This document shows, one piece after another, positions 1 through 7,541 of a stretch of 14,154 nucleotides of DNA. Both the position numbers and the translations under genes were made by a program. Source of the DNA: a bacterium (GTDB taxonomy: Bacteria > Eremiobacterota > Eremiobacteria > Baltobacterales > Baltobacteraceae); contig JAJYHP010000048.1 of NCBI GenBank assembly GCA_021784715.1, forward strand, positions 1 through 14,154, read 5' to 3'. The stretch's first letter is position 1; every line of letters begins with the position of its first letter. Below the pieces are notes generated by a model. That model was given only the letters and a program-made list of their open reading frames with translations, did no database searches and was not told the DNA's origin.

Positions 1-756
1 ATCGACGGCGAGCGTCTCCGCGACGGGGTCGATATCACCCGCGCGAGTTTTTACGCCCGCATGGCCGCGGCGAAAGATCTCCCCAGCAGCGAGCCGCTCG
101 ATGCCGCGGGTTTTACCGCGATCTTCGCCAAACACGTCGACAAGGGCGATGAATGCGTCGTTCCCATCGTTTCGAGCAAACTCTCGAAAACTTACGAAAA
201 TGCGCTCGCCGCGTCTTCGCGTTTCGCCGGGAAAGTCCACGTGATCGATAGCGGAACGCTTTCGGGAGGCCTCCTCTTGCTCGCCTACGTTGCCGGCGAA
301 ATGGCGAAGAAAGGCGCGAGCGCGAAGGATATCGTCGCCGCGCTCGAACGCGGCAAAACGACGCAGAACGGTTACCAGATCATGCCGACGCTGGAATTTC
401 TCGGGCGCAGCGGACGACTGAACAAAGCGATCGTCGCGTTGGGGACGGTGCTCAAAGTGAATCCGATCCTGCAAGTACGCGACGGCGTCGTTGAGACCGC
501 CGGGCAGACACGTACCTTTGATAAAGCCAAAGAGTTGATTATCGATATCGCAACGCGTCACGTGACCGATGCCGCCGCGACGCGTTTCGCCATCGGACAC
601 ACGCATGCGCCCGCGCTTGCCGAAGAGATGGCGAAAGCGCTGCACGATAAACTTGCGCTGCCGCCGAAAACCTTCATCGTGCATGAAGTGGGGCCCTCGG
701 TCGCCGTGAACGTCGGGCCGGGAGCGATCGCGATTTTCTCGGTTACCGGAATCTAA
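1..756 (+). CDS. DegV/FakB family fatty-acid-binding protein, 5' end missing
   Basis: The reading frame is open from base 1 and 251 residues are visible. It starts at the IDGERLRDGVDIT segment that normally follows the first strand of DegV proteins, so roughly 30-40 N-terminal residues lie off the window; the internal ATG at 61 is not the true start. Family landmarks are PSSEP (visible residues 28-32, in place of the usual TSQPS), SSKLSKTY (58-65), VIDSGTLSGG (81-90), LEFLGRSGRLN (131-141) and NVGPGAIAIF (237-246). DegV/FakB proteins bind a fatty acid and present it to the kinase FakA for phosphorylation before phospholipid synthesis; no FakA-like gene is visible here. An Asn sits where the family usually has His before the GPGA loop. 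The stop TAA (754-756) overlaps the stop of the convergent cysNC gene. Family assignment is firm; the ligand is not known. Confidence 0.9.
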   Translation: MDGERLRDGVDITRASFYARMAAAKDLPSSEPLDAAGFTAIFAKHVDKGDECVVPIVSSKLSKTYENALAASSRFAGKVHVIDSGTLSGGLLLLAYVAGEMAKKGASAKDIVAALERGKTTQNGYQIMPTLEFLGRSGRLNKAIVALGTVLKVNPILQVRDGVVETAGQTRTFDKAKELIIDIATRHVTDAAATRFAIGHTHAPALAEEMAKALHDKLALPPKTFIVHEVGPSVAVNVGPGAIAIFSVTGI

Positions 757-2597
757 TCGCTCGGGAGAGACTCCGCGATCGTGCGCTCGATAAACTCGAA
801 AAGCCGCGCCGCGGATGCCTCGATGCTTTCGCGCGTCGTATCGAGGACGATGTCGGGGTGCTCGGGCGGTTCGTACGGTGACGAGATGCCCGTGAAACCC
901 TGGAGGTCGCCCGCGCGCGCACGACGATAGTGCCCTTTCACATCGCGTTGCTCGGCGGTGGCAAGATCGCAATCCACGTAAATCTCGGCGAATCCCGCCG
1001 CGCAGGCCGCGCGCGCACGTTCGCGATCGGCGGCGTACGGCGAGATCAGCGCGGCGATCACCACGATGCCCGCATCGGCGAGGATTCCCGCAAGTGCGGC
1101 GGTGCGGCGTACGTTTTCGCGCCGCTCCTCTTCGCTAAAGCCGAGATCGACGTTGAGCGTCGTGCGCAGTGTATCGCCGTCGAGGACGTACGCGTGGCGG
1201 CCGCGGTCGAACAACATGCGCTCGACGCGCATCGCCACCGTCGATTTCCCGGAGCTCGGTAATCCGGTGAGCCAAAAAACGTGCCCGCGATGACCGTTTC
1301 GCGCGCCGCGTTCCTCGCGCCCGACGAACGAGCGCGTCGCGACGACGTTCGTCGCGCCCGCGCCGCGCGTTGCGGAAGCGAGCGCGCGTACCTTTCCACC
1401 GGCAACGACGCGCCCCGCATCGAGAAGGATGAAACGCGAGATACTCGAGGCGGGAAGTGCGGGGTCGGCGGCGATCGTTTCGCGCGCGACCAGCGTTACC
1501 GCGGCGACATCGCCGGCCGCGATCTCCTCTGCGGGCCGGCCGCGCCCGTCTTGCGGATCGAAGCTTTCGTCGATCGCCGCAATGGTGACCGCGATCTCCC
1601 GCGTGCCCAAGCGCATGCGAAGATTCGCACCGGCTCGCGCGGGTTGCTCGCCGAGCCAGAGTAACGCGGCAGAGAGCGTGTGGCCGAGCGTCGGACCGGC
1701 CTCTTCGTGCGTGGCGACTGCGCCGCGGTCGACGAAGATGCGCTCGTCGAGCTCGAGTGCGACCGCCGCTCCGGCCGATGCGCTCTCGACGTCGTCGGGC
1801 CAGCGCACGATCCGGTTGACACGCGCCGTCGTTCGCAGCGGCCAAAACGTGAGTGCGTCGCCGCGCGACACGCGTCCGCAGTCGATACGGCCGACGATCC
1901 ACCGCGTCGAACCGCGGCGATAGATATCCTGAACGGCGATGCGCAACGGCGCCGCCGCATCGCCGCGTTGCGCTTCGAGCGCTTCGATCTCGGCGAGCAA
2001 CGTGCGCCCGCGCCACCACGCCGTGCTCGCACCGGGTCGCGCGAGGTTCGCCCCTTCGCGCGCGGCGGCCGGAACGATCGCGCTCGGCGCGATGCCGAGA
2101 GCGCGCAAAAACGCATCTGCTTCCGCGGCGCGCTCTTCAAAACGTCGCTGCGGTTGCGCGCAGAGATCGAGCTTGTTGATCGCCACGAGCACCGAAGTAA
2201 AGCCGAACCACTGTAAAAAAAGCGCCTGTCGGCGCGTCTGTGCCGTTATGCCTTCGTCGGCGGAGATCACGAGTACCGCGGCATCGACCTCCGACGCACC
2301 GCTCACGAGATTGCGAATGAGTTCGCGATGCCCGGGTGCGTCGACGAAGACGATCTCGCGATTGGGCGTCTTGAGCCAGATACGCGAGCTATCGAGCGTG
2401 ATCGCCTGGTCGCGTTCGATCTGGAAGGCATCGAGCAAAAAAGAATACTCGACCGGCACGCCGCGCCGCTCGCTCGAACGCTCCATCTCTTCGATCTTCG
2501 CTTGCGGAACGTAGCCGCAGTCGAGCATCAAGCGCCCGAGAATCGTCGACTTACCGGCGTCGACATCGCCGAACATTACGACGCGCAGCGCGCTCAC
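753..2597 (-). CDS. cysNC: Bifunctional sulfate adenylyltransferase GTPase subunit / APS kinase (CysN-CysC fusion)
   Basis: Predicted 614 aa. The N-terminal part is a CysN-type translational GTPase: P-loop GDVDAGKS (10-17), switch region ERDQAIT (61-67), DAPGH (86-90) and NKLD (141-144), followed by beta-barrel domains. The C-terminal part from about residue 436 is APS kinase: P-loop GLPSSGKST (445-453), DGD (473-475), ISP with Ser519, RDVKGHY (551-557), then FTGI. CysN with CysD makes APS from sulfate and ATP using GTP hydrolysis; CysC phosphorylates APS to PAPS. I chose the GTG at 2597 because its GTGA overlaps the cysD stop by 4 bases and gives the normal CysN start just before the P-loop. 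The frame stays open upstream to 2852, but that is antisense-type sequence inside cysD. Fused CysNC proteins are known. The switch sequences differ from E. coli CysN (EQGIT, DTPGH). The stop overlaps that of degV. Confidence 0.92.
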   Translation of the reverse strand: MSALRVVMFGDVDAGKSTILGRLMLDCGYVPQAKIEEMERSSERRGVPVEYSFLLDAFQIERDQAITLDSSRIWLKTPNREIVFVDAPGHRELIRNLVSGASEVDAAVLVISADEGITAQTRRQALFLQWFGFTSVLVAINKLDLCAQPQRRFEERAAEADAFLRALGIAPSAIVPAAAREGANLARPGASTAWWRGRTLLAEIEALEAQRGDAAAPLRIAVQDIYRRGSTRWIVGRIDCGRVSRGDALTFWPLRTTARVNRIVRWPDDVESASAGAAVALELDERIFVDRGAVATHEEAGPTLGHTLSAALLWLGEQPARAGANLRMRLGTREIAVTIAAIDESFDPQDGRGRPAEEIAAGDVAAVTLVARETIAADPALPASSISRFILLDAGRVVAGGKVRALASATRGAGATNVVATRSFVGREERGARNGHRGHVFWLTGLPSSGKSTVAMRVERMLFDRGRHAYVLDGDTLRTTLNVDLGFSEEERRENVRRTAALAGILADAGIVVIAALISPYAADRERARAACAAGFAEIYVDCDLATAEQRDVKGHYRRARAGDLQGFTGISSPYEPPEHPDIVLDTTRESIEASAARLFEFIERTIAESLPSD

Positions 2598-3406
2598 ATG
2601 TACCCCCCGGCGCGCAGCCGTTCGAAGGCGTCCTCGCTCTCTCCGTCCATCGCGCGTCCGGCGCGTTCGGGCTCGTGCGTCGCCGCCAGCTCGGCGACGA
2701 TTTTTTCGATCGTATCGGCATCGCTGCGAATCGGGAACGTAATGTTGCTCTCGCCGAGCGATCGATAGCGCTGCCCGTTGCGCGCGAGATAGAGCGGAAC
2801 GAAGGGAATCTCTTCGGCCTGCGTGTAGCGCCAGATATCGCGTTCGGTCCAATGCAGCAGCGGATGAACGCGTACGTGCGCGCCGTCGGGAACCTCAGTC
2901 GAATAATAGTCCCATAATTCCGGCGGTTGTCGCTGCGGATCCCAGGAACCGTCGCTGTTGCGCGGGCTGAAGACGCGCTCTTTCGCGCGGATCGCTTGCT
3001 CGTCGCGGCGAATACCGAGAATCACCGCGTCGTAGCGTTCGCGTTCGAGCAACGCTCGTAACCCGGCGCTCTTCCGCGCTGCGTGGCGAGCTGCCGGCGG
3101 CAGGCTTTGGTCGACGCCGCTCTCGGGCGGACAGCTCTCGTTACGAACGGTGAGCCCCCACTCGCGCACGATCCGATCGCGGAAGGCATAAACCTCCGCG
3201 AACTCCATACCGGTATCGAGCAACACTAGCGGAAACGGCACCTCACCGAGGAAGGCCTTGCGCACCATCCAGAGCAACGCGGTGCTGTCTTTGCCGATCG
3301 ACCACAACATCGCCGGCTTTTCGACGCGTGCGAACGCTTCGCGGAGAATGTAGATGCTCTGCGATTCCAGCGCTTCGAGATCGTCGGGAAGTTGCGCGCG
3401 CGTCAT
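2594..3406 (-). CDS. cysD: Sulfate adenylyltransferase subunit 2 (ATP sulfurylase small subunit)
   Basis: Predicted 270 aa, somewhat shorter than E. coli CysD (about 300). It forms APS from ATP and sulfate together with the CysN GTPase. Visible motifs are the PP-loop LWSIGKDSTALLW (34-46), LLDTGMEF, GIRRDEQAIRAKERVFSPR, WDPQRQPPELWD, LLHWTERDIWRYT, PLYLA, and a C-terminal ERAGRAMD segment. The RYRSLG segment is followed by ESNITFPI, where E. coli has a CWPLTG stretch, and the protein holds only one cysteine. The ATG at 3406 gives the expected N-terminus. The ribosome site is weak (AAGG about 12 bases upstream). The gene is translationally coupled to cysNC by a 4-base overlap and lies 81 bp after hsp20, with a strong hairpin between. 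No cysH, cysI or sulfate transporter is visible, so whether the PAPS feeds assimilation or sulfation cannot be decided here. Confidence 0.92.
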   Translation of the reverse strand: MTRAQLPDDLEALESQSIYILREAFARVEKPAMLWSIGKDSTALLWMVRKAFLGEVPFPLVLLDTGMEFAEVYAFRDRIVREWGLTVRNESCPPESGVDQSLPPAARHAARKSAGLRALLERERYDAVILGIRRDEQAIRAKERVFSPRNSDGSWDPQRQPPELWDYYSTEVPDGAHVRVHPLLHWTERDIWRYTQAEEIPFVPLYLARNGQRYRSLGESNITFPIRSDADTIEKIVAELAATHEPERAGRAMDGESEDAFERLRAGGYM

Positions 3407-3432
3407 GACACCGCGCAGCCTTGGCCCCCGTC

Positions 3433-3473
3433 GCGCGTCGCTCCCCCTTTCGCGGGCGAGCGACGCGCTTTTT
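3433..3473 (+). terminator. 11-bp perfect hairpin followed by T5, between hsp20 and cysD
   Basis: Arms GCGCGTCGCTC (3433-3443) and GAGCGACGCGC (3458-3468) are perfect inverted repeats with a 14-base loop, followed by TTTTT at 3469-3473. Read on the + strand this is a textbook intrinsic terminator. Both flanking genes are on the minus strand, where the T tract becomes an A tract before the stem. It could block antisense + transcription into hsp20, or act in the minus strand as a U-tail-less terminator or leader hairpin that limits readthrough from hsp20 into cysD. The structure is seen directly; its function is inferred. Confidence 0.55.
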
Positions 3474-3487
3474 CGAAGGCTTCGGAA

Positions 3488-3871
3488 TTAGCCGCGGACG
3501 GCGATTTTCTTCGGCTGTGCTTTCGGATGAAGCGGCAGCTTCATGGTCAGCATGCCGTGTTCGACGTGCGCCTCGATGCGGTCGCTATCGATCTCATCGG
3601 GCAGCGAGATCGTCCGGGTGAAATTCCGGCGATCGTTCTTGCCGACGACGTTGAGGATGCCGTCGTTGACGGTCGCTTCGATCTGTTCGGGGCTGAAGCC
3701 CGGAACGGGGAGCTCGAGTTGGTAGCCCTCGTCGTTCCGTTCGACCTCGAAGGACGGGCCCTGCGGCAGGTTACCGACGAGACCGCGGAACGGGTCCCAG
3801 TTCAGCAGATCCAGCGCGCTCCGGAGGCCGGGGCGAAGGGTGGGGCGTTCGATGGTGGTGAGCTCGCTCAT
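3488..3871 (-). CDS. Small heat-shock protein, Hsp20/alpha-crystallin family
   Basis: Predicted 127 aa, at the short end for bacterial Hsp20. It is an ATP-independent holdase chaperone that keeps unfolding proteins soluble, acting in the cytoplasm as an oligomer. The N-terminal 40 residues are variable, with WDPF at about 25-28. The alpha-crystallin domain follows: SFEVERNDEGYQLELPVPGF, VNDGILNVVG, FTRTISLPDEID and GMLTMKLP (the conserved G-x-L motif). A C-terminal KKIAVRG supplies an I-x-V type oligomerisation motif. The ATG at 3871 has an AAGGAG ribosome site (3882-3887) about ten bases upstream. A CIRCE-like operator lies directly upstream, so heat-shock repression by HrcA is likely. It is the first gene of a possible hsp20-cysD-cysNC run, although the hairpin downstream may separate it from cysD. 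Confidence 0.93.
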   Translation of the reverse strand: MSELTTIERPTLRPGLRSALDLLNWDPFRGLVGNLPQGPSFEVERNDEGYQLELPVPGFSPEQIEATVNDGILNVVGKNDRRNFTRTISLPDEIDSDRIEAHVEHGMLTMKLPLHPKAQPKKIAVRG

Positions 3872-3881
3872 GATGGTTCTT

Positions 3882-3887
3882 CTCCTT
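3882..3887 (-). promoter_or_regulatory. Shine-Dalgarno site of hsp20
   Basis: CTCCTT on the + strand reads AAGGAG on the minus strand, with ten bases to the ATG at 3871. It is one of the clearest ribosome sites in the window and supports the chosen hsp20 start. Confidence 0.8.
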
Positions 3888-3889
3888 GT

Positions 3890-3916
3890 TTAGCAGTCAT
3901 GGCAGTTGAGTGCCAA
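3890..3916 (-). promoter_or_regulatory. CIRCE-like HrcA operator upstream of hsp20
   Basis: The arms TTAGCAGTC (3890-3898) and GAGTGCCAA (3908-3916) are separated by exactly nine bases. The CIRCE consensus is TTAGCACTC, N9, GAGTGCTAA, so each arm has a single mismatch. The element lies between a TATATA -10-like box and the hsp20 ribosome site, the usual place for HrcA repression near the transcription start. HrcA itself is not in the window. The match is seen directly; control by HrcA follows from the known role of CIRCE. Confidence 0.85.
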
Positions 3917-3924
3917 TCTATATA
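3917..3924 (-). promoter_or_regulatory. Probable -10 region of the hsp20 promoter
   Basis: On the minus strand the sequence TTATATAGAT runs into the CIRCE element; TATATA (3919-3924) or TATAGA (3917-3922) can serve as a -10 box. I find no good TTGACA-like -35 at 16-18 bp spacing. Its placement just upstream of CIRCE would make the operator cover the transcription start. Confidence 0.5.
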
Positions 3925-4004
3925 ACTCGCCTACGCGGAAAAAGTTTCGCGTTTTATAGCCTCGTGGCAGGAGGCCGGCAAAGAGCTCGAGGGCTTCGCC
4001 GACC

Positions 4005-4013
4005 TGCTATAAT
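4005..4013 (+). promoter_or_regulatory. Extended -10 promoter of mfd (TGCTATAAT)
   Basis: TGCTATAAT is a perfect TGn-TATAAT extended -10 hexamer at 4005-4013. No TTGACA-like -35 is seen, which is acceptable for extended -10 promoters. The expected start of transcription is about seven bases downstream, around 4018-4023, at or next to the mfd ATG at 4023. There is no Shine-Dalgarno sequence before that ATG, so the mfd mRNA may be leaderless or nearly so. Confidence 0.65.
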
Positions 4014-4022
4014 CAGGCGCTC

Positions 4023-7000
4023 ATGACCGCTACGCTTGCCCGCCCCCCGCGTCCGGCGCTCGACGCCCTTCTCGACCGCCTGGCGGCGGAGCGTGGCCCG
4101 CTTTCCTCTGCGCTCGATGCCTTCGAACGCGGCGTTCGCGCGCTCGCCCTGCACGAGACGATCCCCGCGGCGCGCCCGGCGCTGCTTGCCGCGCTCTATC
4201 GCGCGCGGCGCCGACCGACGCTCGTCATCTTGCCGACCCCCGATGCCGCGGAGCGGGCATACGCCGATTTGCTTTGCTACCTTGGGGAAGAACGCTCCGC
4301 CGATCTGTTCCTGCATCGCGGGCGCGAAGCGGCGTTCGGCAGCATCGAATCGCCCGCGGAGCGCAGCGCGCGCATCACTCTGCTCGCCGCGCTCGATGCG
4401 GGCGCACCGCTGCTCGTCCTCACCTCGGTCGCCGCGCTGCGTTCGTACGTTATGCCGCGCGCGCTGCTGCGCGAACTGCGCTCGGATCTGCGCGTCGGCG
4501 GCGAGCCGGGCTGGGAAGCGACGATTCGCGGTTTGCATCGTCTCGGCTACGAACGCACCGATATCGTCGGCGCGGTCGGGCAGTATGCCGTGCGCGGCGG
4601 TATTCTCGATCTCTATGCCGCGACCGCCGAGAGCCCGACGCGCATCGAATTTTTCGGCGATACGATCGAGAGCATCCGTCGTTTCGAGATCGAGAGCCAG
4701 CGCAGCGTCGCGCCGCTCGACGCACTCGATCTGCTGCCGTGGGCGGAGATCCCCCGCGACGAGCGCTATCGTGGCATCGTCGCCGAGCGGATCGGCGGCG
4801 ACGGCCCGCGCGAGCGCGCCGTGCGCGCATTTCTCGACCGCGGCGAGGATTTGCCCGATGCGTGGATCGCGTTCGCCTACGACCGCCCGGCGACGCTCTT
4901 CGATTATCTTCCCGACGATGCATTGCTCGCGCTCGTCGAGCCTGCGACGCTGGCGGCGATCGAGAGCGCGCTCGACGACGAGCGCGTGCGCGCTCGCAGC
5001 AGCCTGCTCGCCGATGCCGCCGCCGAAGAGCTCGACGTGCGCGATGAGTTTGTGGACGATGCGTTATTAGCTGAGATCGAAGCACCGCATCCGCGTCTCG
5101 ATGCGTTGGGAGACGCATGCGCGCGCCTGCAAAGCCTCGTTCTTCCCGGAGCCATCGAAGGCGTGGCACCTACCTGGCTGCCGCGCATCGATGCATCCTT
5201 CGTGCTCGAGACGCGCCCGAGCGAGCACTATAACCGGCAGATGACGCTCTTCCTCGAAGCCGTGCGCGAATCGCTCGTACGTCGCGAAAGCATCGTCATT
5301 CTCACCTCCGGCGTCGCGCGCGTCGGCGAGATTTTTAGCGCCGCGGGAATCGAGGTGCTGCCGATGTCGCGTGCGCTCGTCGAAGGCGGCATCTGCATCG
5401 AGCACGGATCGATCGACGGCGGCTTCACGCTTCCCGATGCACGCCTGCGCATTCTCGGCGACCGCGAGATCTTCGGCGCGCCGCCGAAGCGCGTCAAACT
5501 CCGTGCGGTAAAAGAGGGCGTCCCGGTGACGCTCGCCGATCTAAAAGTCGGCGATTTCGTCGTCCATGCGGTGCACGGAATCGGCCAATACGTCGGGTTG
5601 CGTACCGAAACGTTGTTCGGCGTCACGCAAGATTTTCTCGATCTGCACTACGCCGGAAGCGACCGCATGATGGTGCCGGTCACGCAGATGCACCAGGTAA
5701 CGAAATACGCCGCGGGCGACGGTGCGACGCCGCGGCTTTCGAAGATGGGCGGCGTCGAATGGGCGCGGACGAAAGCGCGCGTCGGCTCGCAACTCGCCGC
5801 GATCGCCGACGGCCTCGTCGAACTCTACGCTGAGCGCGAGATGAGCCGCGGCTTCGCCTTTGCGCCCGATAGCGCGTGGCAGAGCGAGCTCGAAGAAGCG
5901 TTCCCCTACGATCTAACGCCCGACCAAGCGACGGCGGTCACCGCCGTCAAAGCCGATATGGAGCGGGCGCGCCCGATGGATCGGGTCGTCTGCGGCGATG
6001 TCGGCTACGGAAAAACCGAGGTCGCGCTGCGCGCGGCCTTCAAGGCGGTCTCCGATAAGAAGCAGGTCGCGATTCTCGTTCCGACCACGCTGCTCGCGGC
6101 GCAGCATTATCGCACGTTCAGCACGCGCTTTGCGGCGTTTCCGCTGCGCGTGGAAGAGCTCTCGCGCTTCAAAACCAAGGCCGAGCAACGCGAAGTCCTC
6201 GCCGGGCTCGCCGAGGGGAAAGTCGACATCGTTATCGGCACGCATCGCTTGCTGCAGAAAGATGTTGTTTTTGCCGACCTCGGCTTGATCGTCGTCGACG
6301 AAGAGCAGCGTTTCGGCGTCATGCACAAGGAGCGACTCAAAGAGCTCAAGACCAGCGTGGACGTGCTCACGCTCTCGGCCACGCCGATCCCGCGTACGCT
6401 GCATATGTCGTTGATGGGCGTCCGCGATCTCTCGCTCATTCAAACCGCGCCGAAGAATCGTATGTCGATCAAGACGGTGGTGCTTCCGGGGGGCGACGCC
6501 GTGGTAACCAGAGCGATCTCCGCCGAACTCGACCGCGGCGGCCAAGTGTACTACCTGCACAATCGCGTCGAATCGATTTATGCAGTCGCCAACGCTTTGC
6601 AACAATTGGTACCGCGCGCGCGCATCGCCATCGGTCACGGACAGATGACAGAAGGCGAACTCGAACCGATCATGCAGAAATTCATCGATGGCGAGACCGA
6701 CGTCCTTGTCGCAACGACGATCATCGAGAACGGTATCGATATTCCCAACGTGAATACGATGATCGTCGCCGACGCCGACCGTTTCGGGCTCGCTCAGCTC
6801 TACCAATTGCGCGGACGCGTCGGACGTTCGAACCATCAGGCGTATTGCTACCTGCTCTATCAGGGACACAAGGTGCTTACCGAGGATGCGAAGGCGCGCC
6901 TCGAAGCGATACGTGAATTCACGCACTTAGGTTCGGGGCTGCAGATCGCGATGCGCGATCTCGAGATTCGCGGCGCCGGGAACCTCGTCGGTGCGGCGCA

Positions 7001-7541
7001 ATCGGGCTTTATCGCATCGGTCGGCTTCGATACCTACTGCCAGCTACTTGCCGATGCGATCGCGGCGCGGCGCGGCGCGAGCGCGACCATGGAGGAGCGA
7101 CAGGAAGCCGTCATCGACGTCAAAGTCAGCGCGTTCGTTCCCGACGATTACGTTCCACAGGTTTCGCAGAAGATCGCGATCTACCAACAGCTCGCGCGCG
7201 CGCGCAGCGAGAGCGACGTCGAAGAGATCGCCGCCGGTGTGCGCGACCGCTTCGGCCCGCTCCCGCGCCCGCTGGAAACGCTCGTCGAAATCACGAAACT
7301 GCGCGCCATCGCGCTCGCCAAACACGTGAACCGCGTCGTCGTCGACGAGCGGCGGCTGACGCTCGGCGTCGGCACCGGGTTTGCGCTCGCGCCGGCGGGG
7401 ATTCCGAAGTTACAATCGCTGACGAAGAATCGCTTTCGCTTCGCCGAGGGGAAGATTCTCGTCGATCTGCCGCCGGCGCAGGAAGGGCCGAGCGAGCGCC
7501 GCTGGATGCCGCTCTTACGCGGCATCCTCGAAGCGCTCTAA
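4023..7541 (+). CDS. mfd: Transcription-repair coupling factor (Mfd)
   Basis: Predicted 1172 aa, close to E. coli Mfd (1148). It removes RNA polymerase stalled at DNA damage and recruits UvrA for nucleotide excision repair. The N-terminal UvrB-like region shows GYERTDIVG and AVRGG (189-193). The RNA-polymerase-interacting domain begins near 507 with LKVGDFVVHAVHGIGQYVG. The RecG-like translocase follows: Walker A GDVGYGKT (658-665), DEEQ (759-762), TLSATPIPRT (783-792), ATTIIENG (897-904) and QLRGRVGR (928-935). The translocation motif region is near 970-1010 (GSGLQIAMRDLEIRGAGN), then the C-terminal regulatory domain. All motor motifs look intact. The ATG at 4023 lies just after an extended -10 and has no ribosome site. 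The last 27 bases overlap the convergent O-antigen-ligase-like gene. Confidence 0.97.
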   Translation: MTATLARPPRPALDALLDRLAAERGPLSSALDAFERGVRALALHETIPAARPALLAALYRARRRPTLVILPTPDAAERAYADLLCYLGEERSADLFLHRGREAAFGSIESPAERSARITLLAALDAGAPLLVLTSVAALRSYVMPRALLRELRSDLRVGGEPGWEATIRGLHRLGYERTDIVGAVGQYAVRGGILDLYAATAESPTRIEFFGDTIESIRRFEIESQRSVAPLDALDLLPWAEIPRDERYRGIVAERIGGDGPRERAVRAFLDRGEDLPDAWIAFAYDRPATLFDYLPDDALLALVEPATLAAIESALDDERVRARSSLLADAAAEELDVRDEFVDDALLAEIEAPHPRLDALGDACARLQSLVLPGAIEGVAPTWLPRIDASFVLETRPSEHYNRQMTLFLEAVRESLVRRESIVILTSGVARVGEIFSAAGIEVLPMSRALVEGGICIEHGSIDGGFTLPDARLRILGDREIFGAPPKRVKLRAVKEGVPVTLADLKVGDFVVHAVHGIGQYVGLRTETLFGVTQDFLDLHYAGSDRMMVPVTQMHQVTKYAAGDGATPRLSKMGGVEWARTKARVGSQLAAIADGLVELYAEREMSRGFAFAPDSAWQSELEEAFPYDLTPDQATAVTAVKADMERARPMDRVVCGDVGYGKTEVALRAAFKAVSDKKQVAILVPTTLLAAQHYRTFSTRFAAFPLRVEELSRFKTKAEQREVLAGLAEGKVDIVIGTHRLLQKDVVFADLGLIVVDEEQRFGVMHKERLKELKTSVDVLTLSATPIPRTLHMSLMGVRDLSLIQTAPKNRMSIKTVVLPGGDAVVTRAISAELDRGGQVYYLHNRVESIYAVANALQQLVPRARIAIGHGQMTEGELEPIMQKFIDGETDVLVATTIIENGIDIPNVNTMIVADADRFGLAQLYQLRGRVGRSNHQAYCYLLYQGHKVLTEDAKARLEAIREFTHLGSGLQIAMRDLEIRGAGNLVGAAQSGFIASVGFDTYCQLLADAIAARRGASATMEERQEAVIDVKVSAFVPDDYVPQVSQKIAIYQQLARARSESDVEEIAAGVRDRFGPLPRPLETLVEITKLRAIALAKHVNRVVVDERRLTLGVGTGFALAPAGIPKLQSLTKNRFRFAEGKILVDLPPAQEGPSERRWMPLLRGILEAL

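Noticed and set aside
2598..2852. 85-residue N-terminal extension of the cysNC frame up to an ATG at 2852
   Set aside because: It lies wholly inside cysD, is Arg-rich low-information sequence, and the GTG at 2597 overlaps the cysD stop and begins directly before the CysN P-loop.
4036..5070. 344-codon plus-strand frame inside the 5' part of mfd
   Set aside because: Ser/Arg/Pro-rich frame-shifted reading of the Mfd UvrB-like domain; no start signal or motif.
5913..6926. 337-codon minus-strand open frame inside mfd
   Set aside because: It is antisense to the intact RecG-like motor domain and is charged, Asp/Arg-rich sequence without motifs.
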